DNA of 64,000 nt from Oxalobacter sp. (GCA_018384065.1 JAHAYL010000029.1:24534-88533), one strand, 5' to 3'; positions 34,627 to 44,577 are shown, numbered from the stretch's first letter. Program-made: numbers and translations. Notes: generated by a model not told the origin, from the letters alone.

Positions 34627-35691
34627 ATGCAGAAACCAATCGATGACTTACGTATTGTTGCAATGAAAGAACTGACACCACCTTCACATCTGATCAGTGC
34701 TTTCCCGTGCCGTGCAGAAACTGCAAGGACGGTTTCGGATTGCCGCGAGGAAATCCATAAAGTCCTGCAAGGAGAGGATGACCGGCTGATTGCCATTGTC
34801 GGTCCATGCTCCATCCATGATCCGAAGGCTGCGGTGGAATATGCGGAGCGTCTGAGGGCAGAGCGGGAACGTTATAAGGATGACCTGATTATCCTGATGC
34901 GGGTCTATTTTGAGAAACCCCGGACCACCATCGGTTGGAAGGGGCTGATCAACGATCCATTCCTTGACCAGAGTTACCGCATCAATGAGGGGTTGCATAT
35001 TGCCCGTGAACTGTTGCAGAAAGTCAATATGATGGGGTTGCCTGCAGCGACTGAATTCCTCGACATGATCAGCCCGCAGTATATTGCGGATATGGTCAGC
35101 TGGGGGGCTATCGGTGCGCGTACTACGGAGTCCCAGGTCCACCGTGAACTGTCTTCAGGGTTATCCTGTCCGGTTGGTTTCAAGAATGGTACCGATGGCA
35201 ATGTGAAAATTGCCATTGATGCCATCAAGGCGGCATCCCATCCCCATCATTTCCTGTCTGTCACCAAGAGTGGGCATACCGCCATTTTTGAAACCCAGGG
35301 GAACCAGGATTGCCATATCATCCTGCGGGGAGGTTTCAAGCCGAACTATGATCCTGCCAGTGTGGAAGCGGCGACCCAGGCATTGGAAAGCAATGGCATC
35401 ACCCCCAATATCATGATTGATGCTTCCCATGGCAACAGTTCCAAGAAGGCTGAGAACCAGGTGCCTGTCTGTGAGAACATCGCTGGGAACATTGCGGGCG
35501 GCAACAAGCATATTGTCGGCGTCATGATTGAATCCAATCTGGTTGCAGGCCGCCAGGATCTGGGAGATGGCAAGAACCTGACTTATGGTCAGTCCATCAC
35601 CGATGCCTGCTTGGGATGGCAGGACAGCAGCATGCTGCTTGGGAAACTGGCGGAATCAGTCCGCCGCCGCCGTGATACTGCAAAACAGTAA
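34627..35691 (+). CDS. aroG: 3-deoxy-7-phosphoheptulonate synthase (DAHP synthase, class I)
   Basis: Condenses PEP and erythrose 4-phosphate at the entry to the shikimate pathway. The 354-residue class I enzyme shows VGPCSIHDPKAAVEYAERL, RVYFEKPRTTIGWKGLINDP, GARTTESQVHRELSSGLSCPVGFKNGTDG and IMIDASHGNSSKKAENQ, the expected substrate and metal sites. Enterobacterial isozymes differ in Phe, Tyr or Trp feedback sensitivity; the Phe-rich leader peptide suggests Phe is the main signal here. GAGGGA lies about eight bases before the ATG. A strong terminator follows. Confidence 0.96.
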   Translation: MQKPIDDLRIVAMKELTPPSHLISAFPCRAETARTVSDCREEIHKVLQGEDDRLIAIVGPCSIHDPKAAVEYAERLRAERERYKDDLIILMRVYFEKPRTTIGWKGLINDPFLDQSYRINEGLHIARELLQKVNMMGLPAATEFLDMISPQYIADMVSWGAIGARTTESQVHRELSSGLSCPVGFKNGTDGNVKIAIDAIKAASHPHHFLSVTKSGHTAIFETQGNQDCHIILRGGFKPNYDPASVEAATQALESNGITPNIMIDASHGNSSKKAENQVPVCENIAGNIAGGNKHIVGVMIESNLVAGRQDLGDGKNLTYGQSITDACLGWQDSSMLLGKLAESVRRRRDTAKQ

Positions 35692-35708
35692 CCCTTTCCA
35701 AAAACGGC

Positions 35709-35750
35709 AATCCCCCTGAAAAAGGATATTTCCTGTCAGGGGGATTTTTA
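35709..35750. terminator. Terminator between aroG and yajQ
   Basis: AATCCCCCTGA (35709-35719) pairs with TCAGGGGGATT (35736-35746), followed by TTTTA on the plus strand; the minus strand also has a T-containing tail. It separates two convergent genes. Confidence 0.8.
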
Positions 35751-35763
35751 TCGGGGAGGGAAA

Positions 35764-36249
35764 TCAATTGCGGAAATTGTTGAATTCCAAGGGGATGTCT
35801 TTGACCTTTTCCCGCAGCATCTGCATGGTTGCCTGAAGGTCATCCTTTTTGTTGCCGGTGACCCGGACAGTTTCGCCTTGGATGCTTGCTTGGACTTTCA
35901 GTTTATTGTCCTTGACAAGTTTGACGATTTTCTTTGCCATATCTGACTGGATGCCATTCTTGACAGTGACAATCTGCTTCACCTTGTCACCGCTGATTTT
36001 CTCAATCTTGGACTCTTCCAGGAAACGGACATCGACCTTGCGTTTTGTCATTTTGTTGGTCAGGACATCACGGACCTGCCCCAACTGGAATTCTGAATCG
36101 GCGAAAACAGTCAGTTCCGCTTCTTTCTGTTCCACACGGGCATCACTGCCACGGAAATCAAAGCGGGTGCCGATTTCCTTGTTTGCCTGGTCAACGGCAT
36201 TGCGTACTTCAACCATATTTGCTTCAGAAACAACATCAAAAGATGGCAT
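35764..36249 (-). CDS. yajQ: YajQ-family nucleotide-binding protein
   Basis: A 161-residue member of the YajQ/DUF520 family, two RNP-like folds, reported to bind cyclic di-GMP (Xanthomonas) or nucleic acids. The sequence [37 protein letters not shown] opens the family in the standard way, and the end [23 protein letters not shown] is canonical. The 200 bp between it and the divergent murB carries a TTGGCA-N17-TATTCG sequence facing murB's opposite side, a possible weak promoter. Confidence 0.92.
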   Translation of the reverse strand: MPSFDVVSEANMVEVRNAVDQANKEIGTRFDFRGSDARVEQKEAELTVFADSEFQLGQVRDVLTNKMTKRKVDVRFLEESKIEKISGDKVKQIVTVKNGIQSDMAKKIVKLVKDNKLKVQASIQGETVRVTGNKKDDLQATMQMLREKVKDIPLEFNNFRN

Positions 36250-36460
36250 AGGGAATCCCTTTCTTTAAAAAATCAATCTCTGACAGAGGCAGTCAGACTT
36301 ATCAGAACTGCGGGCATTTTACCGAATATTCTTGAAAATTTGTTATGCCAAAAGATTCGTACTTTCTGTAAAAAACTCGACAGGTTCCCTGAATAGTCAT
36401 TAAGATGGCACTTTGGTTCTGAAAAGTAAAAGCCCATCCTTCTTCTTGTATCTGACCATC

Positions 36461-37492
36461 ATGAACAGCCTCACAGCACTTCAGAAGAATGTTTCCCTGA
36501 AATCCCTGAATACATTTGGCATTGATGCCATTGCCGCCTGTTATCTGGAAATCCATGGCATCCAGGATTTGGAAAGTGTATATCGCGATGGAAGCCTGCG
36601 GAATATGCCACGTCTGATTCTTGGGGGTGGCAGCAACCTGCTGCTGGTTTCAGAACGCTTTGAGGGGATTGTCCTGCGGGTGGTCAACAAGGGGATTGCT
36701 GTTGAGCGTGATGACGGCCATGCCGTCTACCTGCGCGTTGCTGCAGGTGAGAAATGGCATGATTTTGTGATGTGGACTTTGGCAAACGGCTATCCGGGAC
36801 TGGAGAATATGTCTTTGATTCCGGGAACAGTCGGAGCTGCACCTGTCCAGAACATCGGTGCCTATGGCATGGAGCTGAAAGACCATTTCTATTCCCTGCG
36901 GGCGTTTGATTTCCAGACAGGTCAGATGGTTGAATTGGACAGGGAAGACTGTGCCTTTTCCTACCGTGACAGTATTTTCAAGCATGCGATGAAGGACCGC
37001 CTGGTCATCACAGACCTGACCTTTGTCCTGCCAAAAGCATGGCAGCCCAATGTCAGTTATGGTGATGTTGCGGGGACTTTAAAGGAGAAGGGAATCAGCG
37101 AACCAACTGCGGAACAGGTCAGTCAGGCAATCATTGCCATCCGGCAGCGTAAACTGCCTGATCCGGCAGTGCAGGGCAATGCAGGCAGTTTTTTCCAGAA
37201 TCCAACCGTAACCGCAGAACAGATGGCAGCCTTGAAAGCCAAGTATCCAAACATGCCTTCCTATCCGCAGCCGGATGGCAGGTTCCGTATTGCAGCAGGC
37301 TGGCTGATTGATCAATGCGGCTGGAAAGGCAGACAATTGGGACAGGCTGGTGTCTGTGCGACACAGGCGCTTGTCCTGATAAATTGCGGTGATGCCAAGG
37401 GCAGTGAAATCGCTGGACTGGCAAAAGCCATCCAGACAGATGTCCAAGCCAGGTTTGGCCTTTCACTGGTACCTGAACCGGTTTTTATCTGA
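36461..37492 (+). CDS. murB: UDP-N-acetylenolpyruvoylglucosamine reductase
   Basis: A flavoenzyme that reduces UDP-GlcNAc-enolpyruvate to UDP-MurNAc in peptidoglycan synthesis. The 343-residue protein has the FAD-binding LILGGGSNLLLVSERFEG, NMSLIPGTVGAAPVQNIGAYGMEL, the catalytic Ser region GNAGSFFQNPTV and the final EPVFI, all of type I MurB. ATG 36461 is the family start; the frame is open 16 codons further upstream. Its stop is 2 bp from the end of convergent mtnA. Confidence 0.95.
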   Translation: MNSLTALQKNVSLKSLNTFGIDAIAACYLEIHGIQDLESVYRDGSLRNMPRLILGGGSNLLLVSERFEGIVLRVVNKGIAVERDDGHAVYLRVAAGEKWHDFVMWTLANGYPGLENMSLIPGTVGAAPVQNIGAYGMELKDHFYSLRAFDFQTGQMVELDREDCAFSYRDSIFKHAMKDRLVITDLTFVLPKAWQPNVSYGDVAGTLKEKGISEPTAEQVSQAIIAIRQRKLPDPAVQGNAGSFFQNPTVTAEQMAALKAKYPNMPSYPQPDGRFRIAAGWLIDQCGWKGRQLGQAGVCATQALVLINCGDAKGSEIAGLAKAIQTDVQARFGLSLVPEPVFI

Positions 37493-37494
37493 TG

Positions 37495-38559
37495 TCATCC
37501 CGACTGTTCCGCGACAAAATCCGCCAAACCACCGCTGACCAGCGTTTTATTGTCAACAATGCCCTTTTCTGTAATCAGGGCAGTCACCAGTTCAGCAGGG
37601 GTCACATCAAAGGCAGGATTCCTGATTTTCACGCCTTCAGGAGCCCATTGGCAGTCACGGTAGCCTTTGACTTCATCAGCAGACCGTTCCTCAATCGGAA
37701 TCGCATTGCCGTCTGGCAGTGACAGGTCAATGGTGGATAATGGGCAGGCAACGTAAAATGGGATATTGTGGCGTTTTGCTAGGACAGCCACCATATAAGT
37801 CCCAATCTTATTGGCGACATCCCCATTGGCGGCGACACGGTCAGTACCAACAACAACTGCGTCGATTTCACCCCGGCTCATGAAAAAGCCAGACATATTG
37901 TCAGTAATCAGCGTGACAGGAATCTTTTCCTGGACCATCTCCCATGCCGTCAGACGAGCGCCTTGCAGGAAAGGCCGGGTTTCATCAGCGAATACAGAAA
38001 TCTTCTTGCCTGACTCGACAGCTGAACGGAAAACGCCTAAAGCGGTACCGTGACCAGCCGTTGCCAGGGCACCTGCGTTGCAATGGGTCAGGACCCGCAT
38101 ACCATCTTCCAGCAATGATGCACCATAAGCCCCCATCTGCCGGTTGATCTGGATATCTTCATCCAATATGGCATGGGCTTCCTGAAGCAGGCGGTCTGCA
38201 AGTGCTGCCTGGGACAGGTGCCGGCTGTTTTCCCAAAGTTTGTGCATACGGTTCAGCGCCCAGAACAGGTTTACAGCGGTAGGCCGGCTTGCAGCCAGGA
38301 TCTTGAAGCCTTCTTCCAGTGCCTTGACGAAAGCATCCGCAGGTTCAGCCTTCAAGCGTTCCGCTTCCAGTGCCACACCATAAGCAGCAGCAACCCCGAT
38401 GGCAGGAGCGCCCCTGACCACCATTGTACGGATGGCTTCTGCAACGCCCTTGGCGGAATCATAGGCAGGATAAGCAATCTGCTGGGGCAACAGCCGCTGG
38501 TCAATCATCTCAATCTGACTGCCATTCCAGCGCAGGGTTTCTACATGGTTGCCCATCAT
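37495..38559 (-). CDS. mtnA: S-methyl-5-thioribose-1-phosphate isomerase
   Basis: Isomerises methylthioribose 1-phosphate to methylthioribulose 1-phosphate. The 354-residue protein has the family start [18 protein letters not shown], the [12 protein letters not shown] segment, the catalytic Cys in [18 protein letters not shown] and the catalytic Asp in [12 protein letters not shown]. It is the last gene of mtnP-aldolase-apt-mtnA; its ATG overlaps the apt stop codon (TGATG). Confidence 0.93.
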   Translation of the reverse strand: MMGNHVETLRWNGSQIEMIDQRLLPQQIAYPAYDSAKGVAEAIRTMVVRGAPAIGVAAAYGVALEAERLKAEPADAFVKALEEGFKILAASRPTAVNLFWALNRMHKLWENSRHLSQAALADRLLQEAHAILDEDIQINRQMGAYGASLLEDGMRVLTHCNAGALATAGHGTALGVFRSAVESGKKISVFADETRPFLQGARLTAWEMVQEKIPVTLITDNMSGFFMSRGEIDAVVVGTDRVAANGDVANKIGTYMVAVLAKRHNIPFYVACPLSTIDLSLPDGNAIPIEERSADEVKGYRDCQWAPEGVKIRNPAFDVTPAELVTALITEKGIVDNKTLVSGGLADFVAEQSG

Positions 38560-39092
38560 CAGTCTCCTTCAAATTGGCAGAGGGTATAGGTAGGACAACC
38601 GATGGCTGTCAGCCTTTCCTTGCCCTTGAGGTCAGGCAGTTCAATGATGAAAACGCATTCAACGACATCCCCTCCACAACGGCGGATAAGTTTGACGGCT
38701 GCCTCGGCAGATCCCCCTGTTGCTATCAGGTCATCAACCAGCAGGACGCGGTCACCGGGGCGGATGTCATCCGTATGGATTTCCAATGTATTGCTGCCAT
38801 ATTCCAGGTCATAGTCCTCGCTGAAGACTTCCCTCGGCAGTTTGCCTTTTTTCCGGATGAGTACCAATCCTGCACCTGTCAGGTAAGCGAGTGGTGCGGC
38901 AAACAGGAATCCCCTGGAGTCAATGGCAGCGATATGGTCGATTTTCTGGTCTTTGTAACGTTCGGCAAGCTGGTCGATTGCCATCTTCAATCCTTCAGGA
39001 TTGTTCAGCAGGCTTGTAATGTCCCGGAACAGGATGCCTTTCTTGGGATAGTCAGGGATGGTACGGATAAAATCAGTCAGTTGTTTCGTCAT
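38559..39092 (-). CDS. apt: Adenine phosphoribosyltransferase
   Basis: Converts adenine and PRPP to AMP. The 177-residue protein begins [29 protein letters not shown] and has [20 protein letters not shown] and the PRPP motif [14 protein letters not shown]. The open frame extends upstream to 39368 inside the aldolase gene, but ATG 39092 is the family start. In this operon it would recover the adenine released by MtnP. Its stop overlaps the mtnA start. Confidence 0.95.
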   Translation of the reverse strand: MTKQLTDFIRTIPDYPKKGILFRDITSLLNNPEGLKMAIDQLAERYKDQKIDHIAAIDSRGFLFAAPLAYLTGAGLVLIRKKGKLPREVFSEDYDLEYGSNTLEIHTDDIRPGDRVLLVDDLIATGGSAEAAVKLIRRCGGDVVECVFIIELPDLKGKERLTAIGCPTYTLCQFEGD

Positions 39093-39105
39093 AAGGCACC
39101 TATCA

Positions 39106-39732
39106 TCATCGCTTGAAATAATCTTTGAACCGGTCATGGACGGCTGCCATCTGTGCATCATTGAGCAGCGGAACCTTGCCGGTCTGGAGCAGCCGCCAGT
39201 ATTGTTCACACAGGGACTCTGCTTCAACCGTAACCGCCAGTGCATGGTCAAGGGTGTAACCGGCTGCCAGCATACCGTGGTGCGCCAACAGGCAGGCATA
39301 GCCTTTGCCAAGGGCAGTGACAGCGGCATCAGACAGTTCCTGGGATCCGAATAGGGCATAAGGCGCACAGGGAATGGTGTTCCCGCCGGTCACCGCAATC
39401 ATATAGTGGAATGGCGGGACATCCTGTTCCATACAGGCGATGGTTGTTGCAAAGGTGGAATGGGTATGCACCATCGCATGGATATCAGGGCGTGCGAGGT
39501 AAACGTCACGGTGCATCCGCCATTCACTGCTGGGTTTCTGGCCTTCAATCAGATTGCCTGCCTTGTCCAACAGGCAGATATCGTCGGCAGACATCCGGTT
39601 GGGTTCAATACCACTGGGCGTAATCAAGAAACCCTGTCCAAACCGCAGGCTGACATTGCCGCTGGTACCCCGGTTGATGCCATCAGAGACCAGCCTGCGG
39701 CTGGTTTCAACCAACTGATTCCGTTCTTCCAT
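39106..39732 (-). CDS. Class II aldolase, probable 5-methylthioribulose-1-phosphate aldolase
   Basis: A 208-residue zinc aldolase of the fuculose-phosphate family: NRGTSGNVSLRFGQGFLITPSGIEP, the metal ligands MVHTHSTFAT and the later CLLAHHGMLAAG, and a catalytic Glu in PSSEWRMHRDVY. Placed between mtnP and apt-mtnA, it is best read as the Ald2 enzyme of the DHAP shunt, cleaving methylthioribulose 1-phosphate to DHAP and methylthioacetaldehyde, though fuculose- or ribulose-phosphate activity cannot be excluded from sequence alone. ATG 39732 is chosen; the stop of mtnP is 7 bp upstream. The window has no mtnB, mtnC, mtnD or mtnE, the universal salvage genes. Confidence 0.8.
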   Translation of the reverse strand: MEERNQLVETSRRLVSDGINRGTSGNVSLRFGQGFLITPSGIEPNRMSADDICLLDKAGNLIEGQKPSSEWRMHRDVYLARPDIHAMVHTHSTFATTIACMEQDVPPFHYMIAVTGGNTIPCAPYALFGSQELSDAAVTALGKGYACLLAHHGMLAAGYTLDHALAVTVEAESLCEQYWRLLQTGKVPLLNDAQMAAVHDRFKDYFKR

Positions 39733-39739
39733 GACAACT

Positions 39740-40603
39740 TCAGCCTTTGAGTATCCGGCCTGCAACTGCATCCAGTTTTTCAAAAAGCGCAGGATTCCTG
39801 GCATCTGGTGCAGTGATCAAGGCAGAATCCAACGCATGGCGGCAGGTGCATCCAGGACCAGAATGGTCTTGCTGGATGACAGGAATGACTGCCTGCAGCA
39901 GCTTCTGGGCTTTGGTGGCATTGCCTGAAAATGTTTCAATAACCTGCTGGACGGTGACATTGTCATGGTCTGGATGCCAGCAGTCGTAATCGGTGACCAT
40001 GGCGATGGTTGTGTAGCATATCTCTGCTTCACGGGCGAGTTTGGCTTCAGGGATATTCGTCATCCCGATGACATCGCAACCCCATCCACGGTACATCTGG
40101 GATTCTGCATAAGTCGAGAACTGAGGCCCTTCCATAGCGAGGTAAGTTCCACCCATGGCTGAGGGGATACCGAGTTTCTGGGCTGTCTCATAAACGGTTT
40201 TTGCCAGGCGGCTGCAGATTGGGTGTGCCATGGAGACATGGGCGACGCAGCCTTTGCCGAAGAAGGACCGGGGACGGGAAACCGTCCTGTCAATGAACTG
40301 GTCGATGATTACAAACATCCCGGGTTTCAGTTCTTCCTTCAGGGAGCCGACAGCACTGACAGAAATCAGGTCTGTCACGCCGACCCGCTTTAAGACATCA
40401 ATGTTTGCCTGATAGTTGATATCACTGGGAGACAGCGGATGTCCTCTGCCATGCCGTGGCAGGAAAACCAGTGGTTCACCGTTGATTTTCCCGAAAAGGA
40501 GTTCATCAGAAGGCTCTCCAAATGGGGAAGGAACCTTCTCCCAATGGGTATCTGTCAGCCCTTCAAGATTATAGATACCGCTTCCTCCGATAATGCCCAG
40601 CAT
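39740..40603 (-). CDS. mtnP: S-methyl-5'-thioadenosine phosphorylase
   Basis: Phosphorolyses methylthioadenosine, a by-product of polyamine synthesis, to adenine and methylthioribose 1-phosphate. The 287-residue protein begins MLGIIGGSGIYNLEGL, has LPRHGRGHPLSPSDINYQANIDVLKRVGV and the base-binding MEGPQFSTYAESQMYRGWGCDVIGMTN followed by VTDYDCW. Guanosine phosphorylase relatives are similar, but the mtnA neighbour supports MtnP. ATG 40603 has GGGGG five bases upstream; an in-frame ATG pair lies 12-15 bp upstream. Confidence 0.9.
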   Translation of the reverse strand: MLGIIGGSGIYNLEGLTDTHWEKVPSPFGEPSDELLFGKINGEPLVFLPRHGRGHPLSPSDINYQANIDVLKRVGVTDLISVSAVGSLKEELKPGMFVIIDQFIDRTVSRPRSFFGKGCVAHVSMAHPICSRLAKTVYETAQKLGIPSAMGGTYLAMEGPQFSTYAESQMYRGWGCDVIGMTNIPEAKLAREAEICYTTIAMVTDYDCWHPDHDNVTVQQVIETFSGNATKAQKLLQAVIPVIQQDHSGPGCTCRHALDSALITAPDARNPALFEKLDAVAGRILKG

Positions 40604-40633
40604 AGAAACCCCCATCATTGACGACAGGATGCC

Positions 40634-40662
40634 ATTATCAGATGAGGAATATGATTATGCAA
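40634..40662 (-). promoter_or_regulatory. Sigma70-type promoter for mtnP-aldolase-apt-mtnA
   Basis: On the minus strand TTGCAT (plus 40657-40662) is followed by a 17-base spacer and GATAAT (40634-40639). The predicted start is about 24 bases before the mtnP ATG, consistent with a single operon promoter. Confidence 0.7.
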
Positions 40663-40694
40663 TAGCCTGCTGCGGTTTCCGGGAGGGCAGGCAA

Positions 40695-40721
40695 AGGAAA
40701 ACAGCCCGACAGCTGTCGGGC
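40695..40721 (-). terminator. Terminator of argG
   Basis: A perfect palindrome GCCCGACAGCTGTCGGGC (40704-40721) lies 29 bp after the argG stop and is followed, on the minus strand, by TGTTTTCC. Confidence 0.75.
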
Positions 40722-40749
40722 CGTTTGGACTGAAAACCAGATACCCGGT

Positions 40750-41976
40750 TTATTTCTTGTTGCGGGCGTTTGCAGCGATACGCATACGCAGGGCATTCAG
40801 TTTGATGAAACCGTTGGCATCTTTCTGGTCGTATGCACCGGCATCATCTTCAAAAGTGGCGATAGTGGTGTCGAACAGGGAGTCTTTGACAGAATCACGG
40901 CCAACAACCATGACATTGCCCTTATACAGTTTGACACGGACGGTTCCATTGACATGTTCCTGGGTATGGTCAATCAGGGTCTGCAATGCAACACGTTCAG
41001 GAGACCACCAGTAACCGTTGTAGATGATAGAGGCATAACGTGGCATCAACTCATCTTTCAGATGGGCGACTTCACGGTCAAGGCAGATGGATTCGATGGC
41101 ACGGTGGGCTTTCAGCATGATAGTGCCCCCTGGGGTTTCATAGCAGCCACGGGATTTCATGCCGACATAACGGTTCTCAACAAGGTCAAGACGGCCGATG
41201 CCATGTTTTGCACCAAGGCGGTTCAGTTCCATCAGGACAGAAGCAGGAGACAGTTTCTTGCCATTCAGTGCAACAATATCGCCTTTTGCGTATTCAATAT
41301 CCAGGTATTCTGCCTGGTCTGGTGCTTCCTCAGGGCTGCAGGTCCAGCGCCACATGGAATCTTCCGGTTCCGCATTCGGGTTTTCCAGATAACGGCCTTC
41401 ATAGCTGATATGCAGCATGTTGGCATCCATCGAATAAGGGGCGCCCCCCTGTTTATGCTTCATTTCGATTTCGATGCCGGCGGCTTCGGCATAAGCCAGC
41501 AGTTTTTCACGGGAAGTCAGGTCCCATTCACGCCATGGAGCGATGACCTTGACGTTCGGCATCAGGGCATAGGCACCCAGTTCAAAACGGACCTGGTCAT
41601 TGCCCTTGCCGGTAGCACCATGTGAAATAGCATCAGCACCGGTCAGTTTCGCAATTTCAATCAGGCGTTTTGCAATCAATGGACGGGCGATGCTGGTACC
41701 CAGCAGATATTCCCCTTCGTAAATGGTATTCGCACGGAACATCGGGAAAACAAAGTCACGGACAAATTCTTCACGCAGGTCGTCAATGAAAATGTTTTCC
41801 GGTTTGATACCGAATTTCAATGCTTTCTGACGGGCAGGCTCCAGTTCTTCACCCTGTCCAAGGTCAGCCGTGAAAGTGACGACTTCACACTGATAGGTAT
41901 CCTGAAGCCATTTCAGGATGACAGAGGTATCCAGTCCACCGGAATAGGCGAGGACCACTTTCTTTACATCGCTCAT
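40750..41976 (-). CDS. argG: Argininosuccinate synthase
   Basis: Joins citrulline and aspartate with ATP in arginine synthesis. The 408-residue protein begins [24 protein letters not shown] (PP-loop), with [17 protein letters not shown] and [22 protein letters not shown] 41976 is the family start; the frame is open 25 codons upstream. It lies downstream of argF in the same direction with a hairpin between them, so the two may be separately transcribed. Confidence 0.96.
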   Translation of the reverse strand: MSDVKKVVLAYSGGLDTSVILKWLQDTYQCEVVTFTADLGQGEELEPARQKALKFGIKPENIFIDDLREEFVRDFVFPMFRANTIYEGEYLLGTSIARPLIAKRLIEIAKLTGADAISHGATGKGNDQVRFELGAYALMPNVKVIAPWREWDLTSREKLLAYAEAAGIEIEMKHKQGGAPYSMDANMLHISYEGRYLENPNAEPEDSMWRWTCSPEEAPDQAEYLDIEYAKGDIVALNGKKLSPASVLMELNRLGAKHGIGRLDLVENRYVGMKSRGCYETPGGTIMLKAHRAIESICLDREVAHLKDELMPRYASIIYNGYWWSPERVALQTLIDHTQEHVNGTVRVKLYKGNVMVVGRDSVKDSLFDTTIATFEDDAGAYDQKDANGFIKLNALRMRIAANARNKK

Positions 41977-42103
41977 AGTTTTCTTTCGTTGTTCAGTTGG
42001 ATAGTGTGCGGATGGAACATGGCAGGGGCAGCAGACCCTGCCGGATTTCAAACAGGCTCATTTTATGACGATTCGCCTGAAACGGAAATATGCTTCAATC
42101 CAG

Positions 42104-42142
42104 GAAAAGGAATTCCCCTACTGCTGGTGCAGATAGGGGAAT
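42104..42142 (-). terminator. Terminator-like hairpin after argF
   Basis: ATTCCCCTA (42112-42120) pairs with TAGGGGAAT (42134-42142); on the minus strand the stem is followed by TCCTTTTCC, a modest T-rich tail. Confidence 0.55.
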
Positions 42143-42155
42143 CTGATGGATTGTT

Positions 42156-43070
42156 TTATGCCACCCTGCCTTTGACGAAGTATTCCAGCAGGGCTTTCTG
42201 GACATGCAGCCGGTTTTCGGCTTCATCCCAGACAACGGACTGAGGACCGTCAATGACTTCCGCCTCGACTTCCTCACCGCGGTGGGCGGGCAGGCAGTGC
42301 ATGAACAGAGCGTCAGGTTTTGCACGTGCCATCTTGGCGGCATCGACATTCCAGCCTGCAAATGCTTTCTTGCGGATTTCGTTTTCTTCTTCCCAACCCA
42401 TGCTGGTCCAGACATCGGTGGTGACCAGGTCGGCACCTTCACAGGCATCGGATGGGTCATCAAACAGGGTGAAGTGGCTATGGTCTTTGGAAACCCAGTT
42501 ATAGTCGATGTCGTAACCCTTTGGTGTAGAGACATTGACATGGAAATCGAAGACTTCCGCTGCCTGCAGCCAGGAATACAGCATATTGTTCGCATCACCG
42601 ATCCAGGTCACCGTCTTGCCTTTGATGGAGCCACGGTGCTCGATGTAGGTGAAAACATCAGCAAAAACCTGGCATGGATGATGTTCGTCTGTCAGGCCAT
42701 TGATGACAGGAACCCGGGAATTTGCAGCAAAACGTTCGATGATTTCCTGACCGAACGTCCGGATCATGATGATGTCAGACATGCGTGACATGACCTGTGC
42801 GGCATCCTCGATGGGTTCGCCGCGTCCCAGCTGGCTGTCACGGGTGTTCAGATAGACAGCAGTGCCGCCCAGCTGATGCATACCCGCCTCAAAAGACAGG
42901 CGGGTACGGGTTGAGCTCTTTTCAAAGACCATCACCAGCGTCCGGTCAAGGAGCGGGTGGTAGGTCTCAAAATTCTTGAATTTCTTTTTAATGATGCTGG
43001 CGCGCTCAATCAGGTATTCATATTCAGCCAGCGTTAAATCAGAAAATTGCAGGTAATGTTTGATTGCCAT
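42156..43070 (-). CDS. argF: Ornithine carbamoyltransferase
   Basis: Makes citrulline from ornithine and carbamoyl phosphate. The 304-residue protein has the carbamoyl-phosphate site SSTRTRLSFEAG, the DEHHPCQVFADVFT segment (H-P-x-Q) and the ornithine-side HCLPAHRGEEV motif. Length is that of the anabolic enzyme. It is followed by argG, giving consecutive steps of the arginine pathway. Confidence 0.96.
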   Translation of the reverse strand: MAIKHYLQFSDLTLAEYEYLIERASIIKKKFKNFETYHPLLDRTLVMVFEKSSTRTRLSFEAGMHQLGGTAVYLNTRDSQLGRGEPIEDAAQVMSRMSDIIMIRTFGQEIIERFAANSRVPVINGLTDEHHPCQVFADVFTYIEHRGSIKGKTVTWIGDANNMLYSWLQAAEVFDFHVNVSTPKGYDIDYNWVSKDHSHFTLFDDPSDACEGADLVTTDVWTSMGWEEENEIRKKAFAGWNVDAAKMARAKPDALFMHCLPAHRGEEVEAEVIDGPQSVVWDEAENRLHVQKALLEYFVKGRVA

Positions 43071-43122
43071 ATTTATGCCCCAAGCAGTTCATTTGTCTGC
43101 CCGTAGAGAAGTTTAATCTTTG

Positions 43123-43151
43123 ATTATATGTGATTTTTTGTTTTTTTGAAA
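43123..43151 (-). promoter_or_regulatory. Probable promoter for argF
   Basis: On the minus strand a perfect -10 TATAAT (plus 43123-43128) is preceded by TTTCAA (43146-43151) at 17 bases; the spacer is an A-rich tract. The leader would be about 45 bases. Confidence 0.55.
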
Positions 43152-43236
43152 GAGTAGATGCCAATAACCCCCCCCGTCTCTTCTGCCATGACAGGTGTCC
43201 GGAAGGGTATGTTGTTGCTTTTTCCAGCTTAAAGCA

Positions 43237-43266
43237 GGAAAGCCCTGTTTCAAGGCAGGGCTTTCC
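43237..43266 (-). terminator. Hairpin downstream of cca
   Basis: An 11-bp perfect stem, GGAAAGCCCTG (43237-43247) with CAGGGCTTTCC (43256-43266), lies 24 bp after the cca stop. The following minus-strand sequence (TGCTTTAAG) is only weakly T-rich, so the terminator role is likely but not certain. Confidence 0.5.
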
Positions 43267-43290
43267 CATGCCCTTCAGGGAGGGAAACGT

Positions 43291-44577
43291 TCAGCAGGAC
43301 TTGAAGTGGGCGACATCCACTTTTTCAACCTTGCCGAATTTCATCTCAATGATGGCATCAGATGCTGCATCAACCCTGGCATCATGCAGGAAGCGCTGCA
43401 GGTCGATTTCATAGGCTTCATCACCAAGTGACTGGATGATGGCACCGGCATTCACCTGCCGGACAGCATCAAGGATTGTTGACCAGTATTCCCGTTGGGG
43501 AAATGGGATGAATTCCTTGCTGTTTTCCCCGTATCCCCGTCCTCTCAGGTCACATTCCGTGGCATCAATGACATACTTGAACCGTTCCGGACGGCGAAAC
43601 GCATCACAGCGTTCCAGGACCATGACAGCCAGCTTGGAAGGCAGTTCGATACTGCGGCGGATAAACCCATGCTCGCGGGCAATCATCACCGCCACTTCAC
43701 GGTAGAACGAGGAAACATGCAGACGGCGGCAGACCTTATCGACAATGACAGCTCCCCGTTCTTCGTGGGCACGGTGGTGAGGCCATTGATTGGATGGTGT
43801 TGTCCCTTTGCCCAAGTCGTGGAGCAGCACACCGAAACGGACAGGCAGCGGATAGTTTTTCTTGGCGGCATAGTCAACCGCCAGCATCGTATGCCTGTCA
43901 GCATAGATTTCAGGATGGTATTGTTCCGGTTGGGGAACATCCCAGAGTGCCTCGATTTCAGGAAAAATGCGTGCCAAAGCACCACAGTCATGCAGCAGGT
44001 CAATCATGCGGGAAGGTTTTTCTTCCATCAACCCGACCGACAGCTCTTTCCAGATGCGTTCTGGAACCAGGGCATCCACTTCACCGCTTTCCACCATCGA
44101 CTTCATCAGTTTCATAGTTTCTGGCGCGACTGTGAAATCCGTGTAACGTGCTGCAAAACGGGCAAGCCTCAGGATACGGACAGGATCTTCACGGAAAGCC
44201 GGAGAGACATGCCGGAACACCTTTGCCTCGATATCTTTCTGTCCGCCAAAGGGATCAATAATCTTGCCATCAGCATCCATCGCCATCGCATTGATCGTCA
44301 GGTCACGGCGGCTGAGGTCTTCTTCCAGTGTCACGGTCGGATCTGAATGGACGACAAATCCCTTATAACCTGGGGCGACTTTCCGTTCAGTCCGTGCCAG
44401 CGCGTATTCTTCCTTGGTTTCTGGATGCAGGAAGACCGGAAAATCCTTGCCGACAGGCCTGTAGCCGAGCGAAAGCATTTCCTCGACTGTAGAACCCACC
44501 ACGACATAATCCCTGTCATGGATTGGCCGGTTCATGATGATGTCGCGGACGCAGCCGCCAACACTGTAGATTTCCAT
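43291..44577 (-). CDS. cca: Multifunctional CCA-adding enzyme / tRNA nucleotidyltransferase with HD domain
   Basis: Adds or repairs the CCA 3' end of tRNA. The 428-residue protein shows YSVGGCVRDIIM, the metal-binding HDRDYVVVG, RRDLTINAMAMD, and FREDPVRILRLARFAAR, and continues with an HD phosphohydrolase domain (HTMLAVDYAAKK...GVLLHDLGKG) as in E. coli-type Cca. The C-terminal extension is of normal length. Its upstream region (44578-44708) carries a TATAAT near 44681 with a poor -35. Confidence 0.95.
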   Translation of the reverse strand: MEIYSVGGCVRDIIMNRPIHDRDYVVVGSTVEEMLSLGYRPVGKDFPVFLHPETKEEYALARTERKVAPGYKGFVVHSDPTVTLEEDLSRRDLTINAMAMDADGKIIDPFGGQKDIEAKVFRHVSPAFREDPVRILRLARFAARYTDFTVAPETMKLMKSMVESGEVDALVPERIWKELSVGLMEEKPSRMIDLLHDCGALARIFPEIEALWDVPQPEQYHPEIYADRHTMLAVDYAAKKNYPLPVRFGVLLHDLGKGTTPSNQWPHHRAHEERGAVIVDKVCRRLHVSSFYREVAVMIAREHGFIRRSIELPSKLAVMVLERCDAFRRPERFKYVIDATECDLRGRGYGENSKEFIPFPQREYWSTILDAVRQVNAGAIIQSLGDEAYEIDLQRFLHDARVDAASDAIIEMKFGKVEKVDVAHFKSC

